Origin: Pseudomonadota bacterium
GTDB lineage: Bacteria > Chloroflexota > UBA6077 > JAJPHF01
NCBI GenBank assembly: GCA_021325365.1
Contig: JAJPHF010000160.1
Coordinates: 1 to 59,638 of the forward strand
Direction of reading: 5' to 3'
DNA length: 59,638 nucleotides
Below, in pieces: positions 36,674 to 44,638 of this stretch (positions within the stretch are counted from its first letter, which is position 1; each line of letters opens with the position of its first letter). Below the pieces are notes generated by a model. That model had not been told where the DNA came from and made no database searches. It worked only from the letters and a program-made list of their open reading frames with translations. A program made the translations under genes and the position numbers.

Positions 36674-38335
36674 GTGCCGACGAGCCGTCTTGTCTTAGTC
36701 GCCCCCCCTTGCGGCCCGCAGCGGAGCCCCGCGCGGAGCGTGCTCGGGTCCGCGGCAGCGGTCGTCGGCGTATCCCTGGTGGGAGCGCTCGTGCGCGGCG
36801 GGCCGACGCTGGCGAGCGACTTCCCCCTGAACGACGGCGGCCTGTTCTACGTGATGGTCCGCGATCTCCAGGCCGCCGGGTTCGCGCTGCCGGCGACGAC
36901 CACCTACAACGACGCGGCGCTGCCCTACGCCTACCCGCCGCTCGGCTTCTACCTCGCCGGGCTGCTAGCCAGCGTCGGCCCCTGGTCGCTGCTCGACCTG
37001 TTTCGCTGGCTGCCGCTGGCCTGCAGCGTGCTGACGGTCCCGGCCTGCTGGCTGCTGGCGCGCGCGGTGCTGCCCGGCCAGCGCGCCGCGATCCTCGCGG
37101 CCGGCGCGTTTGCACTGCTGCCGATGAGCTTCCAGTGGCTGGTCATGGGCGGCGGGCTCACGCGCGGCCTCGGGTTCGTCTGCGCCCTCCTCGCGCTCTG
37201 GCAGGTCTACCTCCTCTGTCTCCGGCCGAGCCGGCGCGGCGTGGCCGTGGCCATCCTACTCGCCGCAGCAACCGCGCTGAGCCACCCGGCGATGGCCTGG
37301 TTTCTCGCCTACAGTAGCGTCGTCTTCTTCCTGGCCCACGGGCGGACCCGCGCCGCGCTCTGCCGCCTGCTCGTCGTGGCGGCCGGTATGGTCGTGCTTG
37401 CCGCGCCGTGGTGGCTGACCGTGCTCAGCCGGCACGGGCTATATCCACTACTGGCGTCGGGAGGCTCCGGCTCGGGCATCTTCGCGCCGCTGCAGCTCCT
37501 CACCCTGACCGTCACCAACGAGCCGTTCTTTCCCGTCCTCGGCGCGCTGGCGGCGCTCGGCGCGCTGGCCTGCCTGCGCCAGCGGCAGCCGTGGCTCCCC
37601 GCGTGGCTCGGCGTGATGGCGCTGCTGGACGCGCGCAGTCCGCTGGCCACCGCCAGCGTCCCGCTGGCGCTGCTCGCCGGCCTGGGCGCGAGCGAGGTGC
37701 TGCTGCCCTGGCTAATGCGCGGCGCGAGTGAGGACGCGCTCGGCGCGGCAGCCGCGCCCGGCGGTAGCTCGTGTCTCCAGCGACGCGTCCCCGTGCTCGT
37801 CTGGGCGGTCGGGGCGTTTGTCGTCTTCCTGGCCACGCTCGGCGCGACCGTCGACTTGAACCGCGTGCTCGTCGGGCTCACGCCCGAGCAGCGCGGGGCC
37901 ATGCGCTGGGCCGCTGACGCCACGCCGCCCGGCGCTCGCTACCTGATCGTTACCGGCAGCCTGTTCCCCACACGCGATCGGGTCAGCGAGTGGTTTCCCG
38001 CGCTCAGCGGCCGGGTCAGCGTCGCCACCGTCCAGGGATACGAGTGGGCGCCGGATCAGGCCTTCGCGCGGCGCGTGGCACGCTACCCGGCGCTCCAGCG
38101 CTGCGCTTACCGCGGCGCCGACTGCGTGGCGGCTTGGGCCAGCGATAACGATGCCCCGTTCGACTACCTCTATCTGCCCAAGGGCCCCACCGGCGCCAGC
38201 ACGACCCCGGCGCTCGTTGAGGACTGCTGCTGGGCGCTGCGGACGAGCGTGGCCCAGGATGCGCGCTTCGAGCCCGTGTACGACGGCCCCGGCGCAACGA
38301 TCTACCGACGACGCGCGGGACCACCGGGGGCCTGA
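36674..38335 (+). CDS. Polytopic membrane protein with GT-C-like loop motif
   Basis: The only plus-strand gene in the glycosyltransferase cluster. Start uncertain: GTG 36674 sits directly behind GGAGGA; the frame opens at 36590. About 553 residues with about ten membrane segments. Loop 1 has DFPLNDGGLFYVMVRDLQAA, then YPPLGFYLAGLLA; a middle loop has LVMGGGLTRGLGFVCALLAL. The C-terminal soluble tail holds WFPALSGRVSVATVQGYEW, then FEPVYDGPGATIYRRR. Motif positions resemble predicted membrane glycosyltransferases of the dolichyl-mannosyltransferase-like kind, but I cannot name the family. Its 3' end overlaps the GT87 remnant by 34 bases. Confidence 0.68.
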   Translation: MPTSRLVLVAPPCGPQRSPARSVLGSAAAVVGVSLVGALVRGGPTLASDFPLNDGGLFYVMVRDLQAAGFALPATTTYNDAALPYAYPPLGFYLAGLLASVGPWSLLDLFRWLPLACSVLTVPACWLLARAVLPGQRAAILAAGAFALLPMSFQWLVMGGGLTRGLGFVCALLALWQVYLLCLRPSRRGVAVAILLAAATALSHPAMAWFLAYSSVVFFLAHGRTRAALCRLLVVAAGMVVLAAPWWLTVLSRHGLYPLLASGGSGSGIFAPLQLLTLTVTNEPFFPVLGALAALGALACLRQRQPWLPAWLGVMALLDARSPLATASVPLALLAGLGASEVLLPWLMRGASEDALGAAAAPGGSSCLQRRVPVLVWAVGAFVVFLATLGATVDLNRVLVGLTPEQRGAMRWAADATPPGARYLIVTGSLFPTRDRVSEWFPALSGRVSVATVQGYEWAPDQAFARRVARYPALQRCAYRGADCVAAWASDNDAPFDYLYLPKGPTGASTTPALVEDCCWALRTSVAQDARFEPVYDGPGATIYRRRAGPPGA

Positions 38336-38620
38336 GCCGCGCCGGGGACCGGCCCTGCTGGACCCCAGGCCGCGCTCCCCTGGCCGGCGGGCAGCGGCTC
38401 GGCTCGCGCCCCGCGGGCCGGCAGCCCCGCGCCTCGGAGGGCATCGCCCTCCTCGCTGGCCGCCGGCGGTTCCAGGCAGAGGCGCACTAGCAGCCACCAG
38501 AGCGCGAGCAGGCCGGCGAGCGGGACGAGCATCGTCAGGTTCCACCAGCCCGCTCGTAGCGGCAGCGCGTTCAGCGGGCCGGCGCCCGTGGCGAGAGCGG
38601 CCACGCACCACGACCCGCTC
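38302..38620 (-). pseudogene. C-terminal remnant of a further GT87 copy
   Basis: Downstream of the intact copy (stop at 38571) and in a different frame, the minus strand encodes LPLRAGWWNLTMLVPLAGLL, then ALWWLLVRLCLEPPAA, ending at 38302. It aligns with the ends of the four tandem copies (LPWRQGWGNLLMSARFFGLV, then SLWALLIRLCLERS). No start or upstream GT87 domain is attached, so it looks like the tail left after deletion or recombination between neighbouring copies. Confidence 0.65.
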
Positions 38621-39980
38621 GGACGGGCCGCGCGCCGGGGGCGAGGCAGAGCCGAAAGAGCAGCGCCCAGAGCGCCAGCAGCCCCCACAGCGGCCCGGTG
38701 ATCAGCAAGCTCCCCCAGGCCTGGCGCCACGGCAGCCCCTCCGCTAGGCCCGCCGGCCCCATACAGGCGTCGCGCAGAAGCGCCAGGTCGCACGGCTCGA
38801 CCGGCAGGCTGAGCAACAGCGCGATCAGCAAGAGCCAGCGCAGGTGGCGCGGCCAGGCGCGCTGCACGGCGGCCGCCGCGACTGCCACCGGCACGACCGC
38901 GATCACCAAGTTGTACTGGCCGTTGATCGGCGACAGCAGCAGCATGGCGACCACCGCCAGCCCGAACGCCGCGGCCTCGCCGCCCCGGTCGGACCGCGCC
39001 CGCCAGATCGCATAGGCGCTCGCGGCGAGGAGTGCTGCCGTCGTGGCGCCGATCGCGAGCGACGCCAGCGCGGGGGCGTCGACCACCGGCGTGCCAAAGC
39101 CGCCGGCGCTGAACAGGCGCGTGAACAGGCCGGTCAGGGAGACGTTGAGCGGCATCCCGAACCAGCGGCGCTGCGCGGGAATCACACCCGTAAGGTAGGC
39201 CCAGTGGACCTGCCAGCCGAGCAGCAACAGCGACGCGGCGACGAGCAGCAGCCCCGAGGCCAGGGCGGCGAGCGCCGCGCGCCACTGCCGCCGCAACAGC
39301 AGGTAGCCGCCCAGCAGCGCCGGAAACGACTTCAGGTAGGCGCCCACCGCGACAAGCGCCCCGGCCAGGCGCCCGCGGCCGCCAAGCGCGGCGGCGAACG
39401 TCCCGGCTGTGGTGAGCGCGAGCACGGGACTGAGCGTGCCGGCGCCGAGCGCCGACGTGGCGGCGGGCAGCAGCACGAGCAGCGGCACGAGTGCCATCTT
39501 GCCTGGCCCCCGCGCCCGCAGGCCGCTCGTGCGCCAAGCAAGCGCGGCGGCGACGAGCAGGCAGGCCGCACTCAGGGCCAACCACGCCCAGCGCGCGGCG
39601 GCATAGTCCAGTACGAGCGCGAACGGCGCCAGCAGCATGGCCAGCAGGGGTGGGTAGATGTAGTCCGGCACCTCCTGCGGCCGGTTCTCCGCCAGCCAGG
39701 CGTATGGGCTCTGGCCCGCGGCGACGGCGCGCGCGCCGTTCCAGTACGGCGTGAAATCGTCGCCCGCGACCAGCCCGCCTTGCACGACCAGCACTACGCG
39801 GACGCCGATCGCCAGCAGCAAGAGCAGCGCCAGCGCCACCACGCCCGCGTTCCGCGCCCACGTTCGCCCGCGGCCGGGCGCGCCCGGCCGCGGGCGCGCA
39901 ACCAGGGGGGACGCGCCGCCCTGGCTCGCGTCCGGCACGTCCCCGCGCTCTCTAGTCGCCGGGCGGCCTGGCGGGATCAT
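38571..39980 (-). CDS. GT87/DUF2029-type membrane glycosyltransferase, copy 2
   Basis: Start at ATG 39980 with AGGAGG 9 bases upstream; the frame opens at 40040. 469 residues. Loop 1 GDDFTPYWNGARAVAAGQSP, YAWLAENRPQ, YIYPPLLAMLLAPFALVLDY; middle ALGAGTLSPVLALTTAGTFA and YLKSFPALLGGYLLLRRQW; tail LPVEPCDLA, GLPWRQAWGSLLITGPLWGL. These mirror copies 1, 3 and 4. The last 20 residues (Arg/Pro/Ala-rich) differ from the others and run into the region of the remnant, suggesting that the 3' end was altered by recombination. Predicted polyprenyl-phosphate-sugar-dependent transferase. Confidence 0.8.
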   Translation of the reverse strand: MIPPGRPATRERGDVPDASQGGASPLVARPRPGAPGRGRTWARNAGVVALALLLLLAIGVRVVLVVQGGLVAGDDFTPYWNGARAVAAGQSPYAWLAENRPQEVPDYIYPPLLAMLLAPFALVLDYAAARWAWLALSAACLLVAAALAWRTSGLRARGPGKMALVPLLVLLPAATSALGAGTLSPVLALTTAGTFAAALGGRGRLAGALVAVGAYLKSFPALLGGYLLLRRQWRAALAALASGLLLVAASLLLLGWQVHWAYLTGVIPAQRRWFGMPLNVSLTGLFTRLFSAGGFGTPVVDAPALASLAIGATTAALLAASAYAIWRARSDRGGEAAAFGLAVVAMLLLSPINGQYNLVIAVVPVAVAAAAVQRAWPRHLRWLLLIALLLSLPVEPCDLALLRDACMGPAGLAEGLPWRQAWGSLLITGPLWGLLALWALLFRLCLAPGARPVRAGRGAWPLSPRAPAR

Positions 39981-40080
39981 CGCAAGCCGCCTCCTGCCGC
40001 CATCGCCCGTCGGCCGGAGCGGCCGCGTGGAGCCAGGCACAAGCGCGGGCTGTCGCGCCGGCCGGCCGCCCGCCCGAAGC

Positions 40081-41391
40081 TCATCGCGAGCGCTCCAGGC
40101 AAAGCCGGATGAGCAGCGCCCACAGGGACACCAGCCCGAAGAACCGCGCGGACATCAGCAGGTTGCCCCACCCCTGCCGCCAGGGAAGATCCTTCACCGG
40201 CACGTTGCTCAAGTCGGGGCCGCACCAGTGAGTGAACAAGCCTAGGTCGCAGAACTCCACCGGTAGGCTGAGCAGCAGCCAGACCAGCAGGAGCCAGCGC
40301 AGCCCGTGCGGCCACCTCCGCTGCACACTCGCCACCAGTTCCGCCAGCGGCACCAGGGCCAGCGCCAGGTTGTACTGCCCGTTGATGGGCGCGACGAGCA
40401 TCATCGCGACCACGGTGAGCGCAAAGGCCGCGCGCTCCCCCTCGGCGCTGCTCCGTGCACGGGCGGCCCAATAGCCCGTCGCCGCCAGAACCAGGAGGGT
40501 GCTCAGCGCGATGAGCGCCAGCCCGGCCCCCTGCGCCGCGACAATCGGACTGGTGAACGGCGTATCGACGAACAAGCGGGTGAAGAACCCGGTGAGGGAC
40601 ACGTTGAACGGTCCGCCGAGCCAGCGGCTCTGCGCCGGGATGACGCGCGTCACATACTCCCAGTGGGCCTCCCAGCCGAGCACGGCCAGCGAAGCCGCAA
40701 CCAGGGCGAGGCCCGCACTGATCGCCGCGATGCAAGCCCGCCACTGCCGCCGCAGCAGCAGGTTGCCGAGAAGCAAGCCCGGGAAGCTCTTGAGATACGT
40801 TGCCACCGCGGCCAGCGCGCCGGCCCAGCCCGCGTGGCGGCCGAGCGCCCCGTAGCTGAGCGCGATCACGAGCAGCAGCTGCGGGCTTAGCTGGCCCATC
40901 TCGAGGGCTATACACGTCGCCGGCAGCAGGCCGATGAACGCCAATGCCGCGATGCCGCTCGGCTCGCGCCAGCGCACCCCGCTCGTCCGCCAGGCCACCA
41001 CGACGCCGATCCCCACGCATAGAGCGCTGAAGGCCAGCCACGCCCAACGGGCGGTGGGGTAATCGAGCACCAGCGTCACGGGTGCCAGGAGCAGCGCGAG
41101 CAGCGGCGGGTAGTTGTAGTCCGTGACTTCGAGTGGTTGGTTGGCCTGCGCCCACTCATACGGGCTCCGGCCCGTCGCGACCGCCCGGGCGCCAGCCCAG
41201 TACTGCGCGAAGTCGTCGCCCTCCATCAGCCAGCTATTGACGAGCGTGACCACCTGCACCGCGCCGGCGATCAGCACCACCAGCGCCAGCAGGCTCAATA
41301 CCACCGGCCTCAGCCGAGTCCAGTGCGCCCCGCCCGCCGGCGGCGCCAGCCGCGCCGCCGCAGCCGGCGCCTCGTCGAGCGTGCCCCACAC
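40081..41391 (-). CDS. GT87/DUF2029-type membrane glycosyltransferase, copy 3
   Basis: Start at GTG 41391, whose G is the last base of the upstream gene's TAG (TAGTG), a classic coupled start; the frame opens earlier at 41460. 436 residues, about eleven membrane segments. Loop 1 GDDFAQYWAGARAVATGRSP, YEWAQANQPLE, YNYPPLLALLLAPVTLVLDY; middle ALEMGQLSPQLLLVIALSYG and YLKSFPGLLLGNLLLRRQW; tail LPVEFCDLG, DLPWRQGWGNLLMSARFFG. Closest in layout to copies 2 and 4. Co-transcribed with copy 4. Confidence 0.82.
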   Translation of the reverse strand: MWGTLDEAPAAAARLAPPAGGAHWTRLRPVVLSLLALVVLIAGAVQVVTLVNSWLMEGDDFAQYWAGARAVATGRSPYEWAQANQPLEVTDYNYPPLLALLLAPVTLVLDYPTARWAWLAFSALCVGIGVVVAWRTSGVRWREPSGIAALAFIGLLPATCIALEMGQLSPQLLLVIALSYGALGRHAGWAGALAAVATYLKSFPGLLLGNLLLRRQWRACIAAISAGLALVAASLAVLGWEAHWEYVTRVIPAQSRWLGGPFNVSLTGFFTRLFVDTPFTSPIVAAQGAGLALIALSTLLVLAATGYWAARARSSAEGERAAFALTVVAMMLVAPINGQYNLALALVPLAELVASVQRRWPHGLRWLLLVWLLLSLPVEFCDLGLFTHWCGPDLSNVPVKDLPWRQGWGNLLMSARFFGLVSLWALLIRLCLERSR

Positions 41392-42806
41392 TAGGCCAGC
41401 TCCCCACGTGCCCGCGGCGCCCGGCCGGCCAGCAAGCCAGCCGCGTCCCCCGCCGGACACACGCCCGACACTCGGCGCTGACCGGCACGTTGCAGGCTAA
41501 GCCGCAGCACCAGCGCCCAGAGCGCGATCAGGCCGCAGAACGGTCCGTCCAGCAGGAGGTTGCCCCAACCCTGCCGCCAGAACAGTTCGGTCACCGGCAC
41601 CTGCGCCCCTTGCTCCAGATACCACGCCCGAACGGGCGCAAGCTCGCCAAATTCGACCGGCAGCGCCAGCAGTAGGGATGCGATGAGAAGCCAGCGCAGG
41701 CCGCGCGGCCAGTCAGCTTGGACGCGCGCGGCGGCCGCGGTGAGCGGGATGATGGCCAGGATCAGGTTCCCGTTGCCGTTGATCGGCGACACGAGTAGCA
41801 TGGCCGTCACCGCCAGCCCGAAGCCCAGCGACTCGCTTTCCCAGTCGGCCGGCAGCCGCCAGACGGCGCATGCCGTCGCCGCGAGCAGCGCGGCGGCCGC
41901 CAGCGCGATGGAGGCCGGCGCTATGACCGGCGCGGCGGCGACTGGCGTCGTGAACGGGTTCTCGCTCAGCAGGCGCGTCACCACACCCGTGAGCGAGACG
42001 TTCGACGTCGCCCCGAACCAGAAGCGCTGCGCCGGGACGACGCCACTCAGGTAGCGCCAGTGTGCCTCCCAGCCTAGGGCCAGCAGCGTCCAGGTCAGCA
42101 GCGCTATCCCCGTGGCCGCCACGCCCAGGCAGGCGCGCCATCGGCCGCGCAGCAGCAAATACACCGCGAGCAATGCCGGGAACGACTTCGAGTAGCCCGC
42201 CAGCGCGACGAGGCCGCCCGCCACTAGCGGCCGCCCCGCCCGCAAGCTAGCATAGGCGCCCGCGACCGCGAGGAGCAGCATCGGACTGAGCGTGCCGGCG
42301 GCCAGGGCCGAGACGAGCGACGGCCAGAGCCCAATCAGCGCCGCGCAGGCGAGAGCGCTCACCCCCCGCGCGCGGAGGCCGCTCGTACGCCACACCAGCG
42401 CGACGCTCACCGCGACAAACGCCGCGCCGAGCGCCAGCCAGAGCCAGCGCGCCGTGGGGTAGTCGACCACCCGAGTCAGTGGCGCAAGCAGCAGCGCCAG
42501 CGGCGGCGGGTAGATGTAGTCGGCCGTCTCTTGATGGCGGGCCGTGCTGACCCACGCGTAGGGATCCTGGCCTGCCGCAACTGCGGCCGCGCCGTTCCAG
42601 TAGGGGGTGAAGTCATCGCCATCGGCCAGCTGGCTCGCCACCAGGCCAACGACCCGCACGGTGCCCAGGCCGACCAGCAGGACCGCCGCCGCGAGCAGCA
42701 GGCCGCGCCCCCAGATGGCGAGCCAGCGCGCGCACAGCGCCCGCGCCCTGCCGCGCCCCCCGAACCCGGCTGCCGCCACGCTGCTCTCCGCCCCCCCCCC
42801 GCTCAC
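41391..42806 (-). CDS. GT87/DUF2029-type membrane glycosyltransferase, copy 4, with G10 tract at its start
   Basis: 471 residues from GTG 42806. Codons 3-6 lie in a run of ten G (plus-strand C, 42791-42800). A second in-frame GTG at 42779 has GGAG 6-7 bases upstream and may be the real start, putting the tract in the leader. Loop 1 GDDFTPYWNGAAAVAAGQDP, YAWVSTARHQE, YIYPPPLALLLAPLTRVVDY; middle ALAAGTLSPMLLLAVAGAYA and YSKSFPALLAVYLLLRGRW; tail LPVEFGELA, LFWRQGWGNLLLDGPFCGL. First gene of the copy 4 - copy 3 transcription unit, with TATGAT immediately upstream. Confidence 0.82.
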   Translation of the reverse strand: MSGGGAESSVAAAGFGGRGRARALCARWLAIWGRGLLLAAAVLLVGLGTVRVVGLVASQLADGDDFTPYWNGAAAVAAGQDPYAWVSTARHQETADYIYPPPLALLLAPLTRVVDYPTARWLWLALGAAFVAVSVALVWRTSGLRARGVSALACAALIGLWPSLVSALAAGTLSPMLLLAVAGAYASLRAGRPLVAGGLVALAGYSKSFPALLAVYLLLRGRWRACLGVAATGIALLTWTLLALGWEAHWRYLSGVVPAQRFWFGATSNVSLTGVVTRLLSENPFTTPVAAAPVIAPASIALAAAALLAATACAVWRLPADWESESLGFGLAVTAMLLVSPINGNGNLILAIIPLTAAAARVQADWPRGLRWLLIASLLLALPVEFGELAPVRAWYLEQGAQVPVTELFWRQGWGNLLLDGPFCGLIALWALVLRLSLQRAGQRRVSGVCPAGDAAGLLAGRAPRARGELA

Positions 42807-42814
42807 TCGCCGGC

Positions 42815-42820
42815 ATCATA
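42815..42820 (-). promoter_or_regulatory. -10 element (TATGAT) next to the GT87 copy 4 start
   Basis: Minus-strand TATGAT at 42820-42815 lies 9 bases before GTG 42806, so transcription from it would be leaderless for that GTG or give a short leader, including the G10 tract, for GTG 42779. No good -35 was found. Confidence 0.45.
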
Positions 42821-43064
42821 CCAGGAGCGGTGAATTATCAGCCGCGCCGAGCCCTCCCCCGGCGGTTCAGAGTGAGTGAAGCATCGCCGCCCACGACCCC
42901 GTTGCCACCGCCGGCCCGCCAGCGTACATAATGTCCTGCGCCTCTCCACAAGCGGCCAGCGGCTGGCCGCGAGCAATTCGCGCATGTTGGGCACACACCC
43001 CTTCTTGCCTACTACATGTTGTGTCTTGAGGCGTGCTGGGAGCGCGCCTGGCTCCGTTTGGCGG

Positions 43065-43094
43065 TTGATCCGACCCTTCGCGGTCTGGTATCGT
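43065..43094 (+). promoter_or_regulatory. Promoter of the purine operon
   Basis: TTGATC (43065-43070), an 18-base spacer, TATCGT (43089-43094). Transcription would start near 43101, leaving a leader of about 220 bases before guaB3, which contains the hairpin at 43147-43207. Confidence 0.45.
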
Positions 43095-43146
43095 AAGAGC
43101 AATGGCGGCGACACTTGGGCCAGCCGCCGACGGTTTCCGGGTAACG

Positions 43147-43207
43147 ATGGCTCAGCGACCTTGCGGCCGCTCTCGAGCGCGCTGGAGTCGGTGTCTGAGC
43201 CATTTTT
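43147..43207 (+). promoter_or_regulatory. Attenuator-like hairpin with T-run in the guaB3 leader
   Basis: ATGGCTCAG (43147-43155) pairs with CTGAGCCAT (43195-43203); the T-run TTTTT (43203-43207) follows directly. The 39 bases between can fold further. A hairpin plus T-run in the leader of a purine operon, 110 bases before the start codon, suggests conditional termination. I found no recognisable purine or guanidine aptamer upstream. Confidence 0.5.
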
Positions 43208-43318
43208 GTAACCAGCCCCGACCAGGACGTCAGTGGTCAGCGGCGAGCCGTCGGCTCGGTGGTCGGTCCCTCGGATCGCCGCGGGCTCGGGCGCTGATCG
43301 CTCGCTGGGGAGGTGCAG

Positions 43319-44497
43319 ATGGCCACAGAGCAGCTTACGTCCACGGTCGCGGACATGCACGTAAGCGGGAGCGCACGGCTGCGCCCCGCTTACGGTTTTG
43401 ATGACGTAGCGCTGGTGCCCGGCGCGCTGACGATCGATCCCGACGACGTGGACATTTCCTGGCAGGTCGGCCCTCACCGGTTCGCGTTGCCCGTGGTCGC
43501 CTCGGCCATGGATGGCGTGGTCGATCCCGCCTTTGCGATTGCCCTCGGCCGGCTCAGCGGCCTGGCCGTCCTCAACCTCGACGGTTTGCAGACCCGCTAC
43601 GACGACCCGGCCGAGCCGCTGGCGAAGATCGCCGCGGCGCCCGCTGAGCAGGCCACCGCCCTGCTACAAGACCTCTACCGCGCGCCCGTGCGCAACGACC
43701 TCATCAAGCGCCGTGTCGAGGAGATCAAGGCCGGCGGCGTGATCGCGGCCGTTTCGGCCACCCCGGCCAACGCCGCCGCCTATGGCCGCATCGCGGTGGA
43801 CGCGGGCGTGGACATCTTCGTGGTGCAGGCGACCGTAACGGCGGCGCAGCACCGCTCCCGCGCGCAGACGCACCTGTCGCTGCGCGACTTCTGCCGCTGG
43901 ATGCCGGTCCCGGTGATCGTAGGCAACTGCGTGGCCTACTCCGCCGCCCTGGAGCTGATGGAGACGGGCATCGCCGCCCTGCTGGTCGGCGTCGGCCCCG
44001 GCGCCGCCTGCACCAGCCGCGAGGTGCTGGGCGTGGGCGTGCCGCAGGTCACCGCCACGCTGGACTGCGCGATGGCCCGCCGCGATTACCGCGCGCAGAC
44101 CGGCCGCTACGTACCGATCATCACCGACGGCGGCATGCGCACCGGCGGTGACATCGCCAAGGCTATCGCCTCCGGCTCCGACGCCGTGATGCTGGGCTCG
44201 CCGTTCGCCCAGACCCAGGAGGCGCCCGGCAAGGGCCACCACTGGGGCATGGCGACGCCGCACCCGGGCCTCCCGCGCGGCACGCGCATCAAGGTCGGCG
44301 TCCAGGGCTCGCTGGAGCAGCTGCTGTTCGGCCCCACGTCCCGCACCGACGGCACCCAGAACCTGATGGGCGCGCTGCGCACGTCGATGGGCGTGCTCGG
44401 CGCGGCGAATCTCGGCGAGATGCACGCCGTGGACATGGTCATCGCGCCGTCGATCAAGACCGAGGGCAAGCTCTGGCAGCTCGCCCGGGCATTCTAG
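43319..44497 (+). CDS. guaB3: GuaB3 family IMP dehydrogenase-related protein
   Basis: 392 residues from the ATG at 43319 (GGGGAGG, 6 bases). Core: [60 protein letters not shown], the catalytic loop [20 protein letters not shown] with Cys231 (GAACTSR in place of the usual GSICTTR), and [20 protein letters not shown]. There is no CBS pair, and the length is that of the GuaB3 group found in Actinobacteria, Cyanobacteria and Chloroflexota. A GuaB3 enzyme with IMP dehydrogenase activity is known from cyanobacteria; here the step IMP to XMP is inferred, supported by guaA directly downstream. Confidence 0.9.
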   Translation: MATEQLTSTVADMHVSGSARLRPAYGFDDVALVPGALTIDPDDVDISWQVGPHRFALPVVASAMDGVVDPAFAIALGRLSGLAVLNLDGLQTRYDDPAEPLAKIAAAPAEQATALLQDLYRAPVRNDLIKRRVEEIKAGGVIAAVSATPANAAAYGRIAVDAGVDIFVVQATVTAAQHRSRAQTHLSLRDFCRWMPVPVIVGNCVAYSAALELMETGIAALLVGVGPGAACTSREVLGVGVPQVTATLDCAMARRDYRAQTGRYVPIITDGGMRTGGDIAKAIASGSDAVMLGSPFAQTQEAPGKGHHWGMATPHPGLPRGTRIKVGVQGSLEQLLFGPTSRTDGTQNLMGALRTSMGVLGAANLGEMHAVDMVIAPSIKTEGKLWQLARAF

Positions 44498-44502
44498 CGA
44501 GC

Positions 44503-44638
44503 GGTCAGCTATCAGCTGTCAGCTTTTAGCCGTCAGCTTTCAGCCGAAGGTCGCGGCGCTGCGCTCAGCTGATAGCTAACGGCTGATCGCTGAAAGCTGA
44601 TCGCTGACGGCTGATAGCTAACACACTGAGGGCTGATG
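44503..44638. repeat. Inverted pair of heptamer arrays between guaB3 and guaA
   Basis: Left arm 44503-44544, six units: GGTCAGC, TATCAGC, TGTCAGC, TTTTAGC, CGTCAGC, TTTCAGC. Right arm 44568-44623, eight units: GCTGATA, GCTAACG, GCTGATC, GCTGAAA, GCTGATC, GCTGACG, GCTGATA, GCTAACA. A separate unit GCTGATG at 44632-44638 contains the guaA ATG. Arms are complementary, 23-base GC core. The RNA could form a long imperfect stem. Confidence 0.85.

Noticed and set aside
38621..39861. Upstream part of the minus-strand frame that ends at 38302
   Set aside because: Only its last about 105 codons resemble a protein (GT87 tail); the rest is an off-frame reading of GT87 copy 2.
43101..43147. Purine riboswitch before guaB3
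   Set aside because: The conserved loop sequences of guanine/adenine aptamers are absent.
42803..43477. Minus-strand 224-codon frame across the guaB3 leader
   Set aside because: No ribosome site, no domain, covers the promoter and hairpin of the purine operon.
44503..44638. CRISPR-like array
   Set aside because: Units are 7 bases with no spacers of uniform length, and no cas genes are present.
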